In this document: piece by piece, positions 1 through 6,213 of the stretch
Layout of the letters: each line of letters opens with the position of its first letter
How positions within the stretch are numbered: position 1 is the stretch's first letter
Assembly (NCBI GenBank): GCA_910578655.1
Contig: CAJTQE010000061.1
Span: 1 to 10,934 of the forward strand
Direction of reading: 5' to 3'
DNA length: 10,934 bases
Origin: an uncultured Christensenella sp.
Lineage (GTDB): Bacteria; Bacillota; Clostridia; Christensenellales; Borkfalkiaceae
Made by a program: the position numbers and the translations under genes
Notes under the pieces: generated by a model
Told to the model about the DNA's origin: nothing
Database searches by the model: none
Seen by the model: the letters and a program-made list of their open reading frames with translations, nothing else

Positions 1-257
1 ATGACGACGTAATGTTAATTTCCGACAACGGTACAATTATAAGAATGCACTGCGAAGGTATTTCTCATATAGGCAGAAATACAAAGGGCGTAAGGCTTAT
101 GCGCCTCAGAAGCGGAGCGGTTGCAACCGTTGCTCTGACGGCAAGGGATGAGGATGAAGCGGCGGAAGCTTTGGCGGAAGCAGCGCCCGAAGTAATTCCC
201 GCGCCTGCCGCTATAGAGGCCGACAAGGGCTTAGGCATTGACGAAATAGACGAATAA
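1..257 (+). CDS. gyrA: DNA gyrase subunit A, C-terminal end (partial)
   Basis: This is the 3' end of the gene for the A subunit of DNA gyrase, the type II topoisomerase that introduces negative supercoils. The reading frame is open from base 3 (DDVMLISDNG...) and ends with TAA at 255-257, so the ATG at 12 is internal and not a start. The 85 visible codons match the last blade of the GyrA C-terminal beta-pinwheel that wraps DNA: LISDNGTIIRM, then the conserved HIGRNTKGVRLMRL, then a VATVA strand. It finishes with the Ala/Glu/Asp-rich tail ending GIDEIDE, typical of GyrA in many bacteria. ParC is the main alternative, but the GRNTKGVRLMRL segment favours GyrA. Transcription runs into the terminator at 318-349. 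The breakage-reunion domain with the catalytic tyrosine lies outside the window. Confidence 0.95.
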   Translation, partial: DDVMLISDNGTIIRMHCEGISHIGRNTKGVRLMRLRSGAVATVALTARDEDEAAEALAEAAPEVIPAPAAIEADKGLGIDEIDE

Positions 258-317
258 AAAAACGCGGCGTTTGCGCGGCGCAAATTGCAAATACCGTATT
301 TTATAAAATTTCCGGAT

Positions 318-349
318 AAAAAAGACCGTGCTTCTTGCACGGTCTATTT
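318..349. terminator. Bidirectional rho-independent terminator between gyrA and the P-type ATPase gene
   Basis: A perfect 8-bp stem, GACCGTGC (324-331) and GCACGGTC (337-344), with a TTCTT loop and an extra A-T pair outside it. An AAAAAA run (318-323) precedes it and TATTTA follows. Read on the minus strand, the A-run becomes a clean U6 tract 9 nt after the ATPase stop codon, so this should terminate the ATPase gene best. In the gyrA direction the U-tract is interrupted and weaker. Confidence 0.85.
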
Positions 350-352
350 AAG

Positions 353-2959
353 TTATTTTGTGCTTTCTTCCTTGCGTCTATGTTTTCCTGTAGACGAGGG
401 AAAAATAATATGCATAAGTTCGGTTATCCAACCCGAAATAGGGAATGCCGCTTCCAGAACAACGACGAGAATTAATATCTTCGCATAGTCCCATTCAAGC
501 AGGTTCCAGTTGTCATAAAACATATTCCCAAGTTGAGGCACGGCAAAGCATACTATCGTTACTGCAAGCACGCTCAGGCAGAGTACGGCACGGTAAACGT
601 TAATCGGTTTACACGTTCTGAATACCATCACAAGACCGGAGAATGTCAGCGCCATCATACACATTGCTTTATAATGCTGACCGAATTCTTCGGGGTTGGC
701 TACGTTGGTTATATACATTGACATAACGCATATCAGCATTGTCAGCGCACCGGCGACGGCTCCGCTCATTACGTGGGTAATAAACTTTCCCTGCACTCGT
801 TCCTTGTTGGGCTGAAGCGAGAGGAAGAATGAAGGTATTGCTATAACCGTCACTTCCATAAGCAACATATTCTTCGGCATAAACATATATGCCTCGCCTA
901 TCGAGCAGAAAATTAATGCAAGCATTGCCGTAAACAGCGTTTTCATAAGGTACAGCGAGGACGAGTTTTTAATGTTGTTAATAACTCGTCTGCCTTCCGC
1001 AACTACTTTCGGCATATTGTTGAAGTTGTTGTCCATAAGCACGATATGGCTTACGTTGCGCGCCGCTTCGCTTCCTGAGGCAACCGAAATTGCGCAATCC
1101 GCTTCTTTAAGCGCCAAAATGTCGTTTACGCCGTCGCCAGTCATTGCAACGGTATTGCCTTCGGCTTTTATCGCACGCACCAGAATCGCTTTCTGTTCGG
1201 GCGAAACTCTGCCGAAAACGGTGTATTTGTTTGCAACGCTTTCAACTTCCTTTTCATTAAGCCCTTCAAGCGAAATATATTTATCGGCATCCTTTATTCC
1301 GGCACGCTTTGCAACTTCGCATACAGTGACGGGATTATCACCCGAAATTACTTTAACTGCAACGTCGTTATCTTTAAACCAACTAATCGTCTCAATTGCA
1401 TCCTCTCGGATATTATCGGCAATTGAAATAATTGCAACGGGTTTCAGTACTGCCGGCAGCTTATCGCCTACGATAGGAACGGGAGAGGAGGCAAGCACTA
1501 TAACTCTCAGTCCCATCTGTGCGTAACTTTTTACAATTTTTTCAACTTTTGCGGGATAGGGTTTCAAAACAAATTCAGGTGCGCCCATAACGAACGTTCC
1601 TGCATCTTCGAACGAAACCGCAGAAAGCTTTCTCTTTGATGAGAACGGGATTTTTGCAATGGGGGAAAGCGCGTCGCTTGTTCCGAAATGGTTGTGCAGT
1701 GCGATTGACGTCTGGTTGTTGTCGTCCAGTGCGGCAAGCATACTGCCCATTATATCGTTCAGCGAATATTCTCCGACGGTATTTAGTATTACGCAGTCGT
1801 TAACTCTCATTCTTCCGTCGGTAATGGTTCCCGTCTTGTCAAGGCAAAGTACGTTCACCCTTGCAAGCATTTCAAGCGAGTACATATCCTGCACGAGAGT
1901 TTGATTTTTTGCAAGTCTGATAATGCCCAGCGCAAGCGCGATACTTGTCAGAAGCAACATACCCGAAGGTATCATACCTATAACTACCGAACAGGTTCGC
2001 TGTATCGCATAGTTAACGTTCGCGGAGAATATAAAATCGGTCACGTCGTCGGGAAGAGTGACCACGTCTGACTTTGTTACAAAAAACATCCATATCGCTA
2101 TGGGGAAAATCAGAAACGAAATACACTTTATTATCAGCTTAGTCGAATTCATAAGTTCCGACTTCGGCTTTTTGTACTTTTTGGCTTTTGAAGTCAGCTT
2201 TTCAAGATAAGTTTCTTTGCCGACTTTGTCAACTCTGAATTTGCCGTTGCCGCTCGAAATAAAGCTGCCGGCATAGAGAGTATCACCGACGTTTTTCTTT
2301 ATTGCTATAGATTCGCCCGTCAGCAAGCTTTCGTTTACTTCAACCGAGCCCTCTGCAAGAATACAGTCGGCGGGAACCTGATTTCCGAGTTCGAGAATTA
2401 TTACGTCGTCCATAACAATTTCTGTTACAGGCACTTCTGTCGTTTCCCCGTCGCGAATCGTCTTGACTGAGTTCGTCGCCAGTATTGACAGTTTATCTAT
2501 TGAAAGCTTTGAACGAATTTCCTGAATTATACCTATACCGATATTGGCAGCGGTGATAATAATTACAAGGTAGTTTGTAAATCCTTTCGTACCTGCAATA
2601 AACAGCGCTATACCGGCAATTAAACACAAAAGGTTGAAAAACGTAAAAATATTGCCGATAAAAATGCTTGCGTAAGAACGTGAATAATTTTTATTGGTGT
2701 CGTTGAATAAAAACTGTGAAAATCTCGTCTGAACCTGAGCCGTTGTAAGTCCCTTTTTTAGGTTCGGCGAAAATCTGTCAACTTTCGTTGACGTCGCCTT
2801 TTTCGGGTGCTTTTTGAAGTATTTGATAATTTTTTGTTTATCGAATTCTTCTGCGGACACTGCGGACACTTCGGCAATGGCGGTTGCGGAGGAATCCGCC
2901 GCGTTCTCGGTTGCAGGCGTATTTTCTTCTGTCTTTGATTTGTAACTAATTTTACTCAT
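353..2959 (-). CDS. CtpE-like P-type cation-transporting ATPase
   Basis: 868-residue integral membrane ATPase that should pump a cation using an aspartyl-phosphate intermediate. Visible motifs: actuator-domain TGES (214-217); M4 helix around VIGMIPSGMLLLTS (326-339); phosphorylation motif DKTGT (Asp374); N-domain GAPE (459-462); hinge SGDNP (539-543); TGDGVND (607-613). Paired hydrophobic segments lie near 97-145, 273-293, 318-346, 668-715 and 727-845. The first ~40 residues are Ala/Ser/Glu-rich and probably disordered. The MLARVNVLCLDKTGTITDG context and the M6 stretch ending IPSFFLSLQPN resemble the CtpE/PacL-like group, in which CtpE of mycobacteria is linked to calcium. Here the usual M4 PEGL is PSGM, so the ion cannot be assigned. 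It is a single-gene unit with its own strong promoter; the predicted leader is about 28 nt with only a weak GGCTGG in place of a Shine-Dalgarno. Family certain, substrate unknown. Confidence 0.93.
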   Translation of the reverse strand: MSKISYKSKTEENTPATENAADSSATAIAEVSAVSAEEFDKQKIIKYFKKHPKKATSTKVDRFSPNLKKGLTTAQVQTRFSQFLFNDTNKNYSRSYASIFIGNIFTFFNLLCLIAGIALFIAGTKGFTNYLVIIITAANIGIGIIQEIRSKLSIDKLSILATNSVKTIRDGETTEVPVTEIVMDDVIILELGNQVPADCILAEGSVEVNESLLTGESIAIKKNVGDTLYAGSFISSGNGKFRVDKVGKETYLEKLTSKAKKYKKPKSELMNSTKLIIKCISFLIFPIAIWMFFVTKSDVVTLPDDVTDFIFSANVNYAIQRTCSVVIGMIPSGMLLLTSIALALGIIRLAKNQTLVQDMYSLEMLARVNVLCLDKTGTITDGRMRVNDCVILNTVGEYSLNDIMGSMLAALDDNNQTSIALHNHFGTSDALSPIAKIPFSSKRKLSAVSFEDAGTFVMGAPEFVLKPYPAKVEKIVKSYAQMGLRVIVLASSPVPIVGDKLPAVLKPVAIISIADNIREDAIETISWFKDNDVAVKVISGDNPVTVCEVAKRAGIKDADKYISLEGLNEKEVESVANKYTVFGRVSPEQKAILVRAIKAEGNTVAMTGDGVNDILALKEADCAISVASGSEAARNVSHIVLMDNNFNNMPKVVAEGRRVINNIKNSSSLYLMKTLFTAMLALIFCSIGEAYMFMPKNMLLMEVTVIAIPSFFLSLQPNKERVQGKFITHVMSGAVAGALTMLICVMSMYITNVANPEEFGQHYKAMCMMALTFSGLVMVFRTCKPINVYRAVLCLSVLAVTIVCFAVPQLGNMFYDNWNLLEWDYAKILILVVVLEAAFPISGWITELMHIIFPSSTGKHRRKEESTK
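2851..2868. repeat. 9-bp in-frame tandem duplication
   Basis: CTGCGGACA occurs twice head to tail. It lies within the disordered N-terminal segment of the P-type ATPase, where it encodes VSA-VSA, so the duplication keeps the frame. It looks like ordinary slippage in a low-complexity stretch. Confidence 0.6.
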
Positions 2960-2993
2960 AGAAAATACCAGCCGTTTAAATTAATACTTGATA

Positions 2994-3022
2994 ATTATAT
3001 CATAGATAAAAATTTTTTTCAA
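2994..3022 (-). promoter_or_regulatory. Sigma-A promoter of the P-type ATPase gene
   Basis: On the minus strand a TTGAAA -35 box (3017-3022) is followed by exactly 17 bp and a consensus TATAAT -10 box (2994-2999). The TGA before the -10 box makes it an extended -10. The predicted start site is near 2987, giving a leader of about 28 nt. It lies back to back with the serS promoter, with 18 bp between the two -35 boxes. Confidence 0.85.
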
Positions 3023-3040
3023 GATAATAAAGCTAATTAA

Positions 3041-3069
3041 TTGCAAATACTGCAAAATTGCAGTATAAT
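3041..3069 (+). promoter_or_regulatory. Sigma-A promoter of serS
   Basis: TTGCAA (-35, 3041-3046), a 17-bp spacer and TATAAT (-10, 3064-3069). Predicted transcription start near 3076, so the leader is only about 23 nt. That is too short for a T-box riboswitch, the usual control of aminoacyl-tRNA synthetase genes in many Bacillota. Confidence 0.85.
3047..3066. promoter_or_regulatory. Candidate operator: perfect inverted repeat inside the serS promoter
   Basis: Nine-bp arms ATACTGCAA and TTGCAGTAT are separated by AA. The palindrome fills the spacer between the -35 and -10 boxes and covers the first three bases of the -10, so a bound protein would block RNA polymerase. No following U-tract makes it a terminator. 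The regulator is not recognised. Being beside the divergent ATPase promoter, it could affect both genes. Confidence 0.5.
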
Positions 3070-3085
3070 TTTTATTACAGATTTC

Positions 3086-3090
3086 GGAGG
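3086..3090 (+). promoter_or_regulatory. Ribosome binding site of serS
   Basis: GGAGG, 8 nt before the ATG at 3099. This strong site fixes the serS start. It also shows that this organism uses Shine-Dalgarno initiation, which makes its absence from the 5158-5250 region notable. Confidence 0.9.
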
Positions 3091-3098
3091 AATTTCAG

Positions 3099-4391
3099 AT
3101 GATTGACATTAACCTTATTCGTGAGCATCCCGAACTTGTCAAAGCTAACCTGAAAAAGAAATTTCAGGATAAAAAGCTTCCCCTTGTCGACGAGATAATT
3201 TCGCTTGACAAGGCAAAGCGCACGCTTCAAACAGAGGGCGACGCCTGCCGCGCCAAGCGCAACATCCTTGCAAAAAATATCGGCACTCTTATGCGCGAGG
3301 GTAAAAAGGAAGAAGCGGAGGAGGCTAAGCGCGTTTCTAAGGAGAACAACGACCGCGTTGTCCGTATAGAACAGGAAACTGCTGAAATAGAGGCGAAGCT
3401 TAAAACGGCAATGATGTCAATTCCGAATATAATTGCCGACGACGTCCCTATCGGCAAGGACGACAGTCAAAACGTTCAGGGCAAAGTATTTTTGCAGGCA
3501 AAGGAAAAACCTTTCGACGTTCCCTATCACCTCGATATTTTGGAGAGTCTGGGCGGTATCGACCTTGACGCCGCACGCCGTACAAGCGGAAACGGTTTTT
3601 ACTATCTGACCGGCGATATTGCGCGCCTTCATTCGGCGGTTTTGAATTATGCACGCGATTTTATGATAGACAAGGGCTTCACTTACTGCATACCTCCGTA
3701 TATGATAAGGAGCGACGTCGTTTCCGGCGTTATGAGCTTTGAAGAAATGGAAGGTATGATGTACAAAATAGAAGGCGAAGACTTGTACCTTATCGGCACC
3801 AGCGAACATTCTATGATAGGCAGGTTTATGAATACGGTACTTCCGGAAGAAAGCCTGCCTCAAACCCTTACTTCGTATTCACCCTGTTTCAGGAAAGAAA
3901 AAGGTGCGCACGGCATAGAAGAGAGGGGTATTTACCGTATACATCAGTTTGAAAAACAGGAAATGATAGTCGTCTGCAAGCCCGAAGAGAGTGACGAGTG
4001 GTACGAAAAAATGTGGAATTACACCGTTGAACTCTTCGTTTCTATGGAAATTCCCGTCCGTCAGCTTATATGCTGTTCGGGTGATTTGGCGGATTTAAAG
4101 TATAAAAGCTGCGACATAGAGGCGTGGAGTCCACGCCAGAAAAAATATTTTGAGGTTGGAAGCTGCTCAAACCTCACGGACGCGCAGGCACGCCGTTTGG
4201 GTATAAGGTATAAAAATTCCAAGACGGGTAAAAACGAATATGCTCACACGCTCAACAATACGGTGGTTGCTCCGCCGAGAATGTTGATAGCTTTCCTTGA
4301 AAATCACCTTCAAGCAGACGGCACAGTTTATATTCCCGAAGTACTCAGAAAGTATATGGGCGGCAAATCGAAAATAGAATTGAAAAAATAA
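3099..4391 (+). CDS. serS: Seryl-tRNA synthetase
   Basis: 430-residue class II aminoacyl-tRNA synthetase that activates serine with ATP and charges tRNA-Ser (and tRNA-Sec where present). The N-terminal MIDINLIREHPELVK and the following charged, Ala/Glu/Lys-rich stretch (about 30-108) form the long antiparallel coiled-coil arm that grips the tRNA variable arm. The catalytic core shows motif 1 around CIPPYMIRSDVV (197-208), the serine-binding TSE (234-236, usually TAE), motif 2 with FRKE (264-267) and RIHQFEKQE, the CSNLTDAQARR segment, and motif 3 with Arg394. Length fits the family. The GTSEHS and NNTVVAPPR sequences differ from the common bacterial TAEVP and GSGLAVGR and look closer to the archaeal-like SerRS branch. 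Start chosen by the GGAGG site. It is transcribed alone from its own promoter and ended by the hairpin at 4398-4421. Confidence 0.97.
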   Translation: MIDINLIREHPELVKANLKKKFQDKKLPLVDEIISLDKAKRTLQTEGDACRAKRNILAKNIGTLMREGKKEEAEEAKRVSKENNDRVVRIEQETAEIEAKLKTAMMSIPNIIADDVPIGKDDSQNVQGKVFLQAKEKPFDVPYHLDILESLGGIDLDAARRTSGNGFYYLTGDIARLHSAVLNYARDFMIDKGFTYCIPPYMIRSDVVSGVMSFEEMEGMMYKIEGEDLYLIGTSEHSMIGRFMNTVLPEESLPQTLTSYSPCFRKEKGAHGIEERGIYRIHQFEKQEMIVVCKPEESDEWYEKMWNYTVELFVSMEIPVRQLICCSGDLADLKYKSCDIEAWSPRQKKYFEVGSCSNLTDAQARRLGIRYKNSKTGKNEYAHTLNNTVVAPPRMLIAFLENHLQADGTVYIPEVLRKYMGGKSKIELKK

Positions 4392-4436
4392 AAATCAGTT
4401 CCCGTCGGTTACGGCGGGAACGTTTTTATTTCATTT
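4392..4436. terminator. Bidirectional rho-independent terminator between serS and the convergent gene
   Basis: Ten-bp stem (4398-4407 with 4412-4421; one G-T pair) closed by a GTTA loop. GTTTTTATTTCATTTT follows in the serS direction. On the minus strand the stem is followed by TGATTTTTATTTTTT, so it should also stop the convergent gene, whose stop codon (4426-4428) sits inside the serS U-tract. Confidence 0.88.
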
Positions 4437-5157
4437 TAAGTATCTTTTTAAATTTATTAACGGTTAAGCGTGAAATTTTAAAATTCTTTTTTCTAAGCTT
4501 GCTTAGCCTGCCGGCGGTAAAATTCTTTTCAAGTGCAAGGTATAAAACAATTTCGCTTTTAAGCCTGCCGTCAAAAGAAATCAATTTCTCACCGTCCCAA
4601 CTGCCTGTTTTAATAGAAATCATCGCATACAGGTAGAAAGAGGTCAGGCGTGTGCACAAAGCGTTTAAAGTCTGTGAATATAAATCCTTGCTGAGCTTTG
4701 ACTTCATTGCTCCGAACGCTTCTGCAGACATAAGTATTCCATTATAATTTTCTTCTGTAAACGCAATTTCGCCGCTTTCAAAAATAAACGGTATGTAAAG
4801 AGATTTCAGCAAAGTTTTACAGCTTAAAATAGAAAGGATAAAGCAAGAAAACAGGTCAACGCAGTCTTTTACCGCAGATTTGACAATTGAAGTTTTAATT
4901 GCCGTTCCGCCGTTGAAACTAACCGTATCGTAAGCATTTTTGTCCAAAATATTCAACAGCGAGCTTACGTCGGCAAATCTGAATTTCTGGTCAAGCAGTA
5001 TAGAGTATTTGCCGGTTGCGTTTTTTGCTGCACGCAAAATAAAATCTTTTTCCGTTTCGTTTTTTTCGGGATATATAAATTCGATACCGTCGTAAAGAGA
5101 AGCGGCTTGATTTCCGCGTGCGTTACCGTTTACGACAATTGTCAGCAAATTTTTCAT
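4426..5157 (-). CDS. Protein of unknown function with weak glycosyltransferase-A-like N-terminus
   Basis: 243 residues from the ATG at 5157. I do not recognise a named family. The start MKNLLTIVVNGN looks like a first Rossmann-type beta strand, and RAAKNATGKYSILLDQKFRF (42-61) resembles the family 2 glycosyltransferase segment that normally reads ATGKYILFLDSDD. Here the DxD metal motif is replaced by DQK, so if it derives from such an enzyme it may be inactive or altered. Residues 100-126 are hydrophobic but broken by charges and do not make a clear membrane helix. The C-terminus (218-243) is strongly basic (KLRKKNFKISR, KFKKILKMK), which suggests binding to nucleic acid or acidic lipid. It is a single-gene unit whose -10 box ends 7 nt before this ATG, so the mRNA should be leaderless. 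A longer frame from TTG at 5193 is rejected because that TTG is part of the -35 box. Gene reality is likely; function open. Confidence 0.75.
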   Translation of the reverse strand: MKNLLTIVVNGNARGNQAASLYDGIEFIYPEKNETEKDFILRAAKNATGKYSILLDQKFRFADVSSLLNILDKNAYDTVSFNGGTAIKTSIVKSAVKDCVDLFSCFILSILSCKTLLKSLYIPFIFESGEIAFTEENYNGILMSAEAFGAMKSKLSKDLYSQTLNALCTRLTSFYLYAMISIKTGSWDGEKLISFDGRLKSEIVLYLALEKNFTAGRLSKLRKKNFKISRLTVNKFKKILKMK

Positions 5158-5164
5158 CTTCAAA

Positions 5165-5193
5165 ATTATAATACAAAATTTTTTATTTGTCAA
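5165..5193 (-). promoter_or_regulatory. Perfect consensus sigma-A promoter, leaderless arrangement
   Basis: On the minus strand TTGACA (5188-5193), 17 bp, TATAAT (5165-5170): both hexamers match consensus exactly. Seven bases (TTTGAAG) separate the -10 from the ATG at 5157, placing the expected start site at 5157-5159. There is no room for a Shine-Dalgarno within the transcript. Confidence 0.85.
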
Positions 5194-5214
5194 GAGGGCT
5201 ACCCGTTCTTTGGC

Positions 5215-5243
5215 TTGATATTTAGCTGTAAATATGATATACT
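5215..5243 (+). promoter_or_regulatory. Sigma-A promoter of the exonuclease gene, leaderless arrangement
   Basis: TTGATA (5215-5220), 17 bp, TATACT (5238-5243), with TGA just before the -10 (extended -10). Seven bases (TTTTGTA) separate the -10 from the ATG at 5251, so the expected start site is 5250 or 5251. The spacing is identical to that of the divergent gene. The two -35 boxes are 21 bp apart. Confidence 0.78.
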
Positions 5244-5250
5244 TTTTGTA

Positions 5251-6213
5251 ATGAATTTTGTGTTTTTCGACATAGAGTGCGCAAGCGTCAATAAAACGAC
5301 TGCAAAAATCTGCGCGTTCGGTTACGTCGTTTGCGACGAATATTTTAATATACTCAAAAAGGAAGATATTTTAATTAATCCGCGCGGCGGCTTCCATTTG
5401 ACGGACAGGAACGGGCATAAAGGCTTGGTTCTGCCTTATTCTTATTCGGAATTTAAAAAATACCCACCGTTTAATCAGCAGTATTCCTTTATAAAATCGC
5501 TTTTGGAAGACAGGAACAGCATAGTAATAGGGCACTCGATTTTAAACGACGTCAAGTATCTCAATCTTGAAACGCGGCGCTTTCATCTTCCGTCTTTCGA
5601 CTTTCAGTTTTACGACAGCCAGTTAATGTTTATGAGCTATTCGGGCGATTTTTCGCACCAGTCGGGACTTGAACATATTGCTGTGAATTTGGGCGTAGAG
5701 TTCACTCCGCACCGCGCAGTGGACGACGCTTACGCAACTATGCGCGTAGTGGAGGCAATTTGCAAAGCCGAAAACTGCACTTTTGAGCAGCTTGTAAAAT
5801 TATACGGTTTAAATCGCGGCAGAATTAAAAATTACAGTATGTATTCGCCCACGTCGTCGGGCGTAAAGGCGTATAACAAGAAAATCTCTGCGGAAAAGCG
5901 CGAACGTTCGCAAAAGCGTATCGAATTTTTTAACTACGTCAGTCGTAAAAGGTCAAGGCGCGGCGGCGCGTTTTACGGAAAAATATTTTCATTTTCACGC
6001 GCCATCGAAGACGATACCGAACTTGCAAAACTGCTCTGCGACGAAATTTACGCGCAGGGCGGAAGATATTCTCACCGTTTGGGCGATAGCGACTATTACG
6101 TCTGCGACGACGGCGACGACACCCAGCGCACGGTGAACGCGCAAAACGCTTCGTATATAACCGTAATGAATATCAGTCAGTTGAGGAGAGCTTTAAATGA
6201 CTTTGCCGACTGA
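5251..6213 (+). CDS. DnaQ-family DEDDh 3'-5' exonuclease with C-terminal BRCT-like domain
   Basis: 320 residues. Residues 1-170 form a DnaQ/epsilon-like exonuclease fold that removes nucleotides from 3' ends with two metal ions. Visible motifs: Exo I FFDIE (Asp7, Glu9), Exo II in HSILND (Asp100), and Exo III HRAVD (His154, Asp158), so all four acidic residues and the DEDDh histidine are present. Residues 185-240 are basic (RKRSRRGG) and probably a linker. Residues 241-317 read like a BRCT domain: YGKIFSFSRAIE start, a helix, AQGGRYS, DSDYYVCDD, and a final strand and helix. Exonuclease-BRCT proteins are known among Bacillota and may act in DNA repair, but the substrate is inferred. The start is fixed because Exo I begins four residues after this Met; the in-frame ATG at 5107 lies upstream of the promoter. 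Its 3' end overlaps the methyltransferase gene by 17 bp, so the two are probably one operon. Confidence 0.88.
   Translation: MNFVFFDIECASVNKTTAKICAFGYVVCDEYFNILKKEDILINPRGGFHLTDRNGHKGLVLPYSYSEFKKYPPFNQQYSFIKSLLEDRNSIVIGHSILNDVKYLNLETRRFHLPSFDFQFYDSQLMFMSYSGDFSHQSGLEHIAVNLGVEFTPHRAVDDAYATMRVVEAICKAENCTFEQLVKLYGLNRGRIKNYSMYSPTSSGVKAYNKKISAEKRERSQKRIEFFNYVSRKRSRRGGAFYGKIFSFSRAIEDDTELAKLLCDEIYAQGGRYSHRLGDSDYYVCDDGDDTQRTVNAQNASYITVMNISQLRRALNDFAD
6183..6188 (+). promoter_or_regulatory. Ribosome binding site of the rRNA methyltransferase gene
   Basis: GAGGAG, 8 nt before the ATG at 6197 and inside the end of the exonuclease gene. It supports the start at 6197 and the 17-bp overlap, hence translational linkage of the two genes. 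Confidence 0.85.

Noticed and set aside
12..257. Small 81-residue protein starting at the ATG at 12
   Set aside because: The frame is open upstream to base 3 and the sequence is the conserved GyrA C-terminus, so the ATG is internal.
270..284. Inverted repeat TTTGCGC-G-GCGCAAA as a gyrA terminator
   Set aside because: The loop would be too tight at full pairing and no U-run follows; the hairpin at 324-344 is a far better terminator.
284..294. ATTGCAAATAC, repeated exactly at 3040-3050 in the serS promoter
   Set aside because: An 11-base match between two AT-rich intergenic stretches can arise by chance; the copy at 284-294 has no palindrome or promoter around it.
972..1526. 184-residue ORF antisense to the P-type ATPase
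   Set aside because: Fully inside conserved ATPase domains, Ser/Leu/Thr-rich as expected for an antisense shadow, no ribosome site.
3070..3098. T-box riboswitch upstream of serS
   Set aside because: The clear promoter leaves a leader of only about 23 nt; no specifier stem or T-box sequence is present.
3417..3863. 148-residue ORF antisense to serS
   Set aside because: Lies opposite the conserved SerRS core, with no ribosome site or recognisable domain.
5158..5193. TTG start giving a 12-residue N-terminal extension of the convergent unknown protein
   Set aside because: The TTG is part of the TTGACA -35 box, so it would not be on the transcript, and no ribosome site precedes it.
5107..5250. 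Upstream in-frame ATG giving a 48-residue N-terminal extension of the exonuclease
   Set aside because: It lies upstream of the promoter at 5215-5243 and within the divergent gene; the exonuclease fold starts right at the ATG at 5251.
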